From an uncultured Propionivibrio sp. (GTDB lineage Bacteria; Pseudomonadota; Gammaproteobacteria; Burkholderiales; Rhodocyclaceae), in contig CALAIL010000071.1 in the NCBI GenBank assembly GCA_937923255.1, forward strand, positions 1-10,040: a stretch of DNA of 10,040 bases, given 5' to 3'. The notes under the pieces are model-generated. The model saw only the letters and a program-made list of their open reading frames with translations, searched no databases and was not told the origin of the DNA. The translations under genes and the position numbers were made by a program. This document shows, in pieces, positions 6,951-10,040 of the stretch (the stretch's first letter is position 1; every line of letters begins with the position of its first letter).

Positions 6951-7868
6951 TTATTTGGCGTATTTCTGGATGGCGTGGCGGATTTCTTCGATCGCCTGTT
7001 CGATTTCCTCTTCGCTCAGTTCGCTTTTGTAGCCGGTGCTGTGTCCAAAAGCGTCGAGTGCGGTGGTGATGCTGTCGATAGGCATACTTTGCGTGGAGAT
7101 GGAAAACAGACTGTCGGGCGCTTCGATGTAAGCATCCTCCCAGCGCACGGCAATGATCGAAAAATTGTCGGCATTGCTACCGCTGTGTTCATCTATATCG
7201 TCGAGCAAGGCGGATGCGGTGTGGATCAAATTGTCCGAATAAAGCGCCTTGGCCAGCGCCTCGTCGGAAACGGCGTTCCAGATGCCATCAGTACAAAGTA
7301 CCAGCACGTCGCCTTCTTCCAGCGGCGTTTTGTGCGAAAACTCAATTTCCGGCAGTCTGGGGCCGCCCAGGCAGCTATAGACGCGGTTGCGTTCAGGATG
7401 AACGGCGGCCTGCGCCTCGTTGATGACGCCCTGGTCGAGCAAAAGCTGTACGCGGGAATGATCGCGGGTGTGGGTCAGCACACGGCCGTCGCGTATCAGG
7501 TAAAGGCGTGAGTCGCCAGCGTGCGCCCAGTAAGCAACGTTGTTCTGAACGATGCAGGCAACGCAGGTCGTGCGCGGCGAATCCTCAAGACGATGCTGTT
7601 CGGAAAAATCGCTGATGGCGTAATGTCCGTTGAGAATCGACTGTTGCAGAAACAGGAACGGGTTGTCGAGCATCGGGCCGGCCTGGCGCTGGAAGCTCTC
7701 GATCAGCGTCTGTACGGCGATCTGCGCGGCAACCTCACCGTAGTAGTGGCCGCCCATACCGTCGGCGATGACCATCAGCAGGGCATCGCGTGAATAGCAA
7801 TGCGCCAGCCGGTCTTCATTATTGCGCCGTTTTCCCAGACGACTGTCCTGATAAATGGTGAACTTCAC
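6951..7868 (-). CDS. PP2C-family Ser/Thr protein phosphatase
   Basis: PP2C phosphatases are metal-dependent enzymes that remove phosphate from Ser or Thr. This 305-residue product has the full motif set: GKRRNNED at 12-19, ADGMGG at 35-40 (metal-binding D36), [10 protein letters not shown] at 115-124, [11 protein letters not shown] at 192-202 (D194), and the terminal DN at 234-235. The catalytic domain spans about 1-243. A tail of about 60 residues follows and ends in a Glu-rich helix. No membrane helix is present, so it is cytoplasmic. The start is GTG at 7868, and an AGG overlapping the kinase stop codon can serve as ribosome binding site. The kinase gene ends 6 bases upstream, so the two are almost certainly co-expressed, with the phosphatase reversing the kinase's phosphorylation. 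Its targets are not visible. Confidence 0.94.
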   Translation of the reverse strand: MKFTIYQDSRLGKRRNNEDRLAHCYSRDALLMVIADGMGGHYYGEVAAQIAVQTLIESFQRQAGPMLDNPFLFLQQSILNGHYAISDFSEQHRLEDSPRTTCVACIVQNNVAYWAHAGDSRLYLIRDGRVLTHTRDHSRVQLLLDQGVINEAQAAVHPERNRVYSCLGGPRLPEIEFSHKTPLEEGDVLVLCTDGIWNAVSDEALAKALYSDNLIHTASALLDDIDEHSGSNADNFSIIAVRWEDAYIEAPDSLFSISTQSMPIDSITTALDAFGHSTGYKSELSEEEIEQAIEEIRHAIQKYAK

Positions 7869-7874
7869 GGGCTT

Positions 7875-8822
7875 TTACCTTTGTACTGTTCTTTTGATGC
7901 GCTGCGCCATGTGGGCAAGCCATGATTTTCCCGCAGTTCGCGGCTGCGCCACACCGCTCGTCAGCGATTTTTGCAATGTAAAAGCGCTCTGCGGGCGGCC
8001 CAGAGGGTCCAGATGCAGGCACCAGTCGATGGTTTCCAGCAAGTGCCGTGAAAAATGACCCACGCGCAGCGAAACCGCCGGGATTAACTGATCTGCCTTG
8101 ATCCGGCTGTCAGCGGCCTGCGGGGCTTTTTTGGTCAGGCAGGCATACATGCATGCGCCGATGCTGTAAAGATCGCTCCAGGGGCCGAGCGTATCCCGTT
8201 GGCCGTAAAGTTCCGGCGAGGCGAAACCCGGTGTATACATCGGCTTGAGCATGTGCGCCTCGCCAATCAGCGTCTGCCGTGCCGCGCCAAAATCGATGAG
8301 TACCGGCGCATAGTCGTTGCGCATGTAAATGTTCGACGGTTTGATGTCCAGATGCAGCAGCTTGTTTGAATGCACCTCGCGCAGACCGTTGAGCAGCTTG
8401 GTGAACACGTTGCGGATGAAGTTCTCGGTGATGAGCGCGGGGTTTTTCTGGATGAATTCCTGCAAGGTACTGCCGTGCTCATATTCCATGACCATGTAGA
8501 CGGTATCGTTGGCGCGGAAAAAATTCAGGACGCGAATGATATTGGGGTGGGAAAGCCGCGCCAATGTCCGCCCTTCCTCAAAAAAACATTTCATGCCGTA
8601 ACGGAACGCCGGCATGTTCGTTTCGTCGATGATCGGCTTGATTTCTCCCGGCGGGCGGAGCGCCAGGCTGTTCGGCAGATATTCCTTGATGGCGACGGAT
8701 TCGCCATTAGCGCCGGTAGCCAGATAAACGATGGAAAATCCGCCCAGCGACAACTGACGCTCGATGCGGTATTCATCGAGCTGAAATCCGGCAGGAAGCG
8801 GGTGATTTGCTTGTTGAGCCAT
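7875..8822 (-). CDS. Hanks-type Ser/Thr protein kinase
   Basis: This eukaryote-like kinase phosphorylates Ser or Thr. With the ATG at 8822 it has 315 residues; an in-frame ATG at 8840 would add six. I prefer 8822 because the longer start's codon lies in an inverted-repeat arm and neither start has a clear ribosome binding site. In numbering from 8840: LGGFS at 32-36 replaces the usual GxGxxG loop (first and third Gly are not Gly), VAIKEY holds catalytic K52, Glu 88 or 89 fits helix C, HLDIKPSN at 163-170 is the catalytic loop (D165, K167, N170), DFG is at 183-185 and SPE at 208-210. The product is therefore probably active. There is no membrane helix or PASTA or other sensor domain, only a basic tail after about 295, so it is cytoplasmic. 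It heads the operon and is followed after 6 bases by its likely antagonist phosphatase. Substrates are unknown. Confidence 0.93.
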   Translation of the reverse strand: MAQQANHPLPAGFQLDEYRIERQLSLGGFSIVYLATGANGESVAIKEYLPNSLALRPPGEIKPIIDETNMPAFRYGMKCFFEEGRTLARLSHPNIIRVLNFFRANDTVYMVMEYEHGSTLQEFIQKNPALITENFIRNVFTKLLNGLREVHSNKLLHLDIKPSNIYMRNDYAPVLIDFGAARQTLIGEAHMLKPMYTPGFASPELYGQRDTLGPWSDLYSIGACMYACLTKKAPQAADSRIKADQLIPAVSLRVGHFSRHLLETIDWCLHLDPLGRPQSAFTLQKSLTSGVAQPRTAGKSWLAHMAQRIKRTVQR

Positions 8823-8830
8823 CGAAATCG

Positions 8831-8879
8831 CAGCTATCATTCAAAACGTTTGGCATTTTCAGGCTTTGCGTGATAGCTG
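8831..8879. promoter_or_regulatory. Perfect 9-base inverted repeat in the kinase/yicC divergent promoter region
   Basis: CAGCTATCA (8831-8839) and TGATAGCTG (8871-8879) are exact reverse complements with centres 40 bases apart, about four helical turns. They lie between the start of the kinase gene and the start of yicC. This fits a two-site operator or a stem in the leader RNA. A possible -35-like TTGGCA is at 8850-8855 on the plus strand, but I could not settle the -10 boxes. Confidence 0.4.
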
Positions 8880-8927
8880 TAAAGTTTGCGCAGGGATTTT
8901 CGGAATTTTCTTCGCTTCAGGGGAAAT

Positions 8928-9794
8928 ATGATCTTCAGCATGACCGGCTATGCCGCCAGAACGCTCGATGTCGGGCAAGGCGTCCTGCATCTGGAACTCA
9001 AAAGTGTCAATTCGCGCTATCTGGACTTTCAGTTTCGCGTCTGCGACGAACTGCGCGCCAGCGAACTGGTATTGCGCGAACTGTTCAGCGCGCGGCTTTC
9101 GCGCGGCAAGGTGGAATGCCGCATCAGCCTGTCGGCAGCTGGCGCGGCCGGTTCGGCGCCGGCCTTGAACCTGGAACTGCTGTGCCGCCTGCGGGATCTG
9201 GAGGCACAGGTTCGCCGCAGAATGCCATGGGCACACGCTTTTTCCGTCAACGATCTGTTGCAGTGGCCGGGGATGCTGGACGAGCAAACGCCTGACGCCG
9301 AAGTCCTGTCAGCACGTTGCCTGGAGCTGGCGGACGCGGCGCTGGAGGATTTTATCGCCAGCCGTGCGCGCGAGGGCGAAAAGCTCGCCGCCGTGATTCT
9401 TGAGCGCGTAACCCGTATGCGTGCTTTGATCGAGGAAGTGACGCCGTCAATTCCGGCAGCCCAGGCCGCTTTTCAGGAAAAACTGAAACAACGGCTGCTT
9501 GAGGCGCTCGGCAGCGTCGATGATGAGCGGATTCGTCAGGAAGTCGCTGTTTTTGCCGTGCGTATCGACGTGGCCGAGGAACTGGCGCGCCTGAGCACCC
9601 ATCTCGACGAGGTGGAGCGCGTGCTGCAAACCGGCGGTGCCTGCGGAAAGCGCCTTGATTTCCTGATGCAGGAACTCAACCGCGAAGCCAACACGCTTGG
9701 TTCCAAGTCCGTGACCAGCGTCGTATCGCAGACAGCGATGGAACTGAAGCTGCTGATCGAGCAGATGCGGGAACAAGTGCAGAATTTGGAGTAA
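8928..9794 (+). CDS. yicC: YicC-family endoribonuclease
   Basis: YicC proteins are RNA-cleaving enzymes; in E. coli the protein is linked to small-RNA decay and to survival in stationary phase. The product is 288 residues, close to the E. coli length. It opens with MIFSMTGYA, the family hallmark, and ends with the conserved C-terminal DUF1732 block (KRLDFLMQELNREANTLGSKS at about 240-261), followed by a helix rich in Glu, Gln and Leu. The start at ATG 8928 rests on that N-terminus and on AGGGGA at 8919-8924, 3 bases before it. A TTG 14 codons upstream is less likely. In many betaproteobacteria gmk follows yicC; here no gene follows within the 245 bases to the window edge, and a riboswitch starts instead. 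It is divergent from the kinase operon. Confidence 0.95.
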   Translation: MIFSMTGYAARTLDVGQGVLHLELKSVNSRYLDFQFRVCDELRASELVLRELFSARLSRGKVECRISLSAAGAAGSAPALNLELLCRLRDLEAQVRRRMPWAHAFSVNDLLQWPGMLDEQTPDAEVLSARCLELADAALEDFIASRAREGEKLAAVILERVTRMRALIEEVTPSIPAAQAAFQEKLKQRLLEALGSVDDERIRQEVAVFAVRIDVAEELARLSTHLDEVERVLQTGGACGKRLDFLMQELNREANTLGSKSVTSVVSQTAMELKLLIEQMREQVQNLE

Positions 9795-9989
9795 TAAAAT
9801 CGGGTCACTGTGCGCTATGAACCGCACTATGGTGAAGAAATCCGATAACGCATTGATCAGACAAAATCAATCTGATGGCATTCGACCAATGAGCGCAAAT
9901 GAGGCTTGCCTTCAGTGCGCCGCATTGCTGCCAGAAAGCCTCCAACCCTCTTGAATGAAGGGTGATTTCAGCCTATGATTCGGGCTGCA

Positions 9990-10040
9990 TTCAGGTGCCT
10001 CGCTCCCATGAGAGGGAGAAGGTGAAACGGGAAACCGGTG
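9990..10040 (+). ncRNA. Cobalamin (B12) riboswitch, 5' part, cut by the window edge
   Basis: Cobalamin riboswitches bind adenosylcobalamin or related B12 forms and shut off downstream genes, usually B12 uptake (btuB), synthesis, or B12-independent isoenzymes. The segment starts TTCAGGTGCC at 9990-9999, a typical opening, then has a hairpin (CTCCC 10003-10007 with GGGAG 10014-10018), then AAGGTGAAACGGGAA and CCGGTG at the edge. The GGGAA-(N)-CCGGTG pattern is a conserved part of the class. The distinctive B12 box and the GCCCCCGCAACTGT-like core would lie beyond 10040. I infer the controlled gene is downstream on the plus strand. The stretch between yicC and here (9795-9989) holds a GTGCG/CGCAC hairpin near 9810-9827 without a T run and no clear terminator. 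Confidence 0.75.

Noticed and set aside
5921..7069. Plus-strand frame of 382 codons across rdgB and rph
   Set aside because: It is antisense to two genes with complete family motifs, and its product is Arg/Ala/Gly-rich without domains.
9817..9954. Plus-strand 45-codon frame with a CxxC after yicC
   Set aside because: It has no ribosome binding site and no recognisable family, and it is short enough to arise by chance.

Overview
The window looks like a chromosomal segment of a betaproteobacterium, probably of the order Burkholderiales. This rests on remembered gene order: yicC diverging from a Ser/Thr kinase, PP2C phosphatase, rph, rdgB and hemW run. The housekeeping part is GC-rich (about 60% by eye). 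The left 2 kb contains two AT-rich patches (roughly a third G+C) that look foreign. I cannot name the genus.

Left region (1-1900): a possible 22-codon reading frame behind a strong ribosome binding site, then an AT-rich minus-strand gene for an unrecognised membrane-anchored protein (175-987). About 0.9 kb without a convincing gene follows. It holds a GC-rich patch with two direct copies and one inverted copy of a ~29-base motif, an AT-rich patch, and a probable bidirectional terminator at about 1799-1832.

Middle region (1901-4137): two divergent envelope-type genes. On the minus strand is a TonB-family protein (1901-2596). On the plus strand is a secreted ankyrin-repeat protein (2727-3989) with a low-complexity pentapeptide tract and a duplicated helical motif. 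A 130-base gap carrying a perfect TATAAT separates them.

Main operon (4138-8822, minus strand, transcribed right to left): Ser/Thr protein kinase, PP2C phosphatase, RNase PH (rph), XTP/dITP pyrophosphatase (rdgB) and HemW-type radical SAM protein (hemW). Junctions are 6 bases, 31 bases, and two ATGA 4-base overlaps, so the set is very probably co-transcribed and partly translationally coupled. The operon joins reversible protein phosphorylation to tRNA 3'-end processing, nucleotide-pool cleaning and heme trafficking. HemW is unusual in carrying three low-complexity additions.

Right region (8823-10040): yicC reads away from the kinase across a short divergent promoter region holding a perfect 9-base inverted repeat. 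About 195 bases after yicC, the 5' part of a cobalamin (B12) riboswitch begins and runs off the window edge, so a B12-regulated gene should lie just outside. I see no tRNA, rRNA, CRISPR array, transposase or integrase. I found no clearly new biological system; the most distinctive items are the AT-rich orphan gene, the nearby repeats, the expanded HemW and the ankyrin protein.
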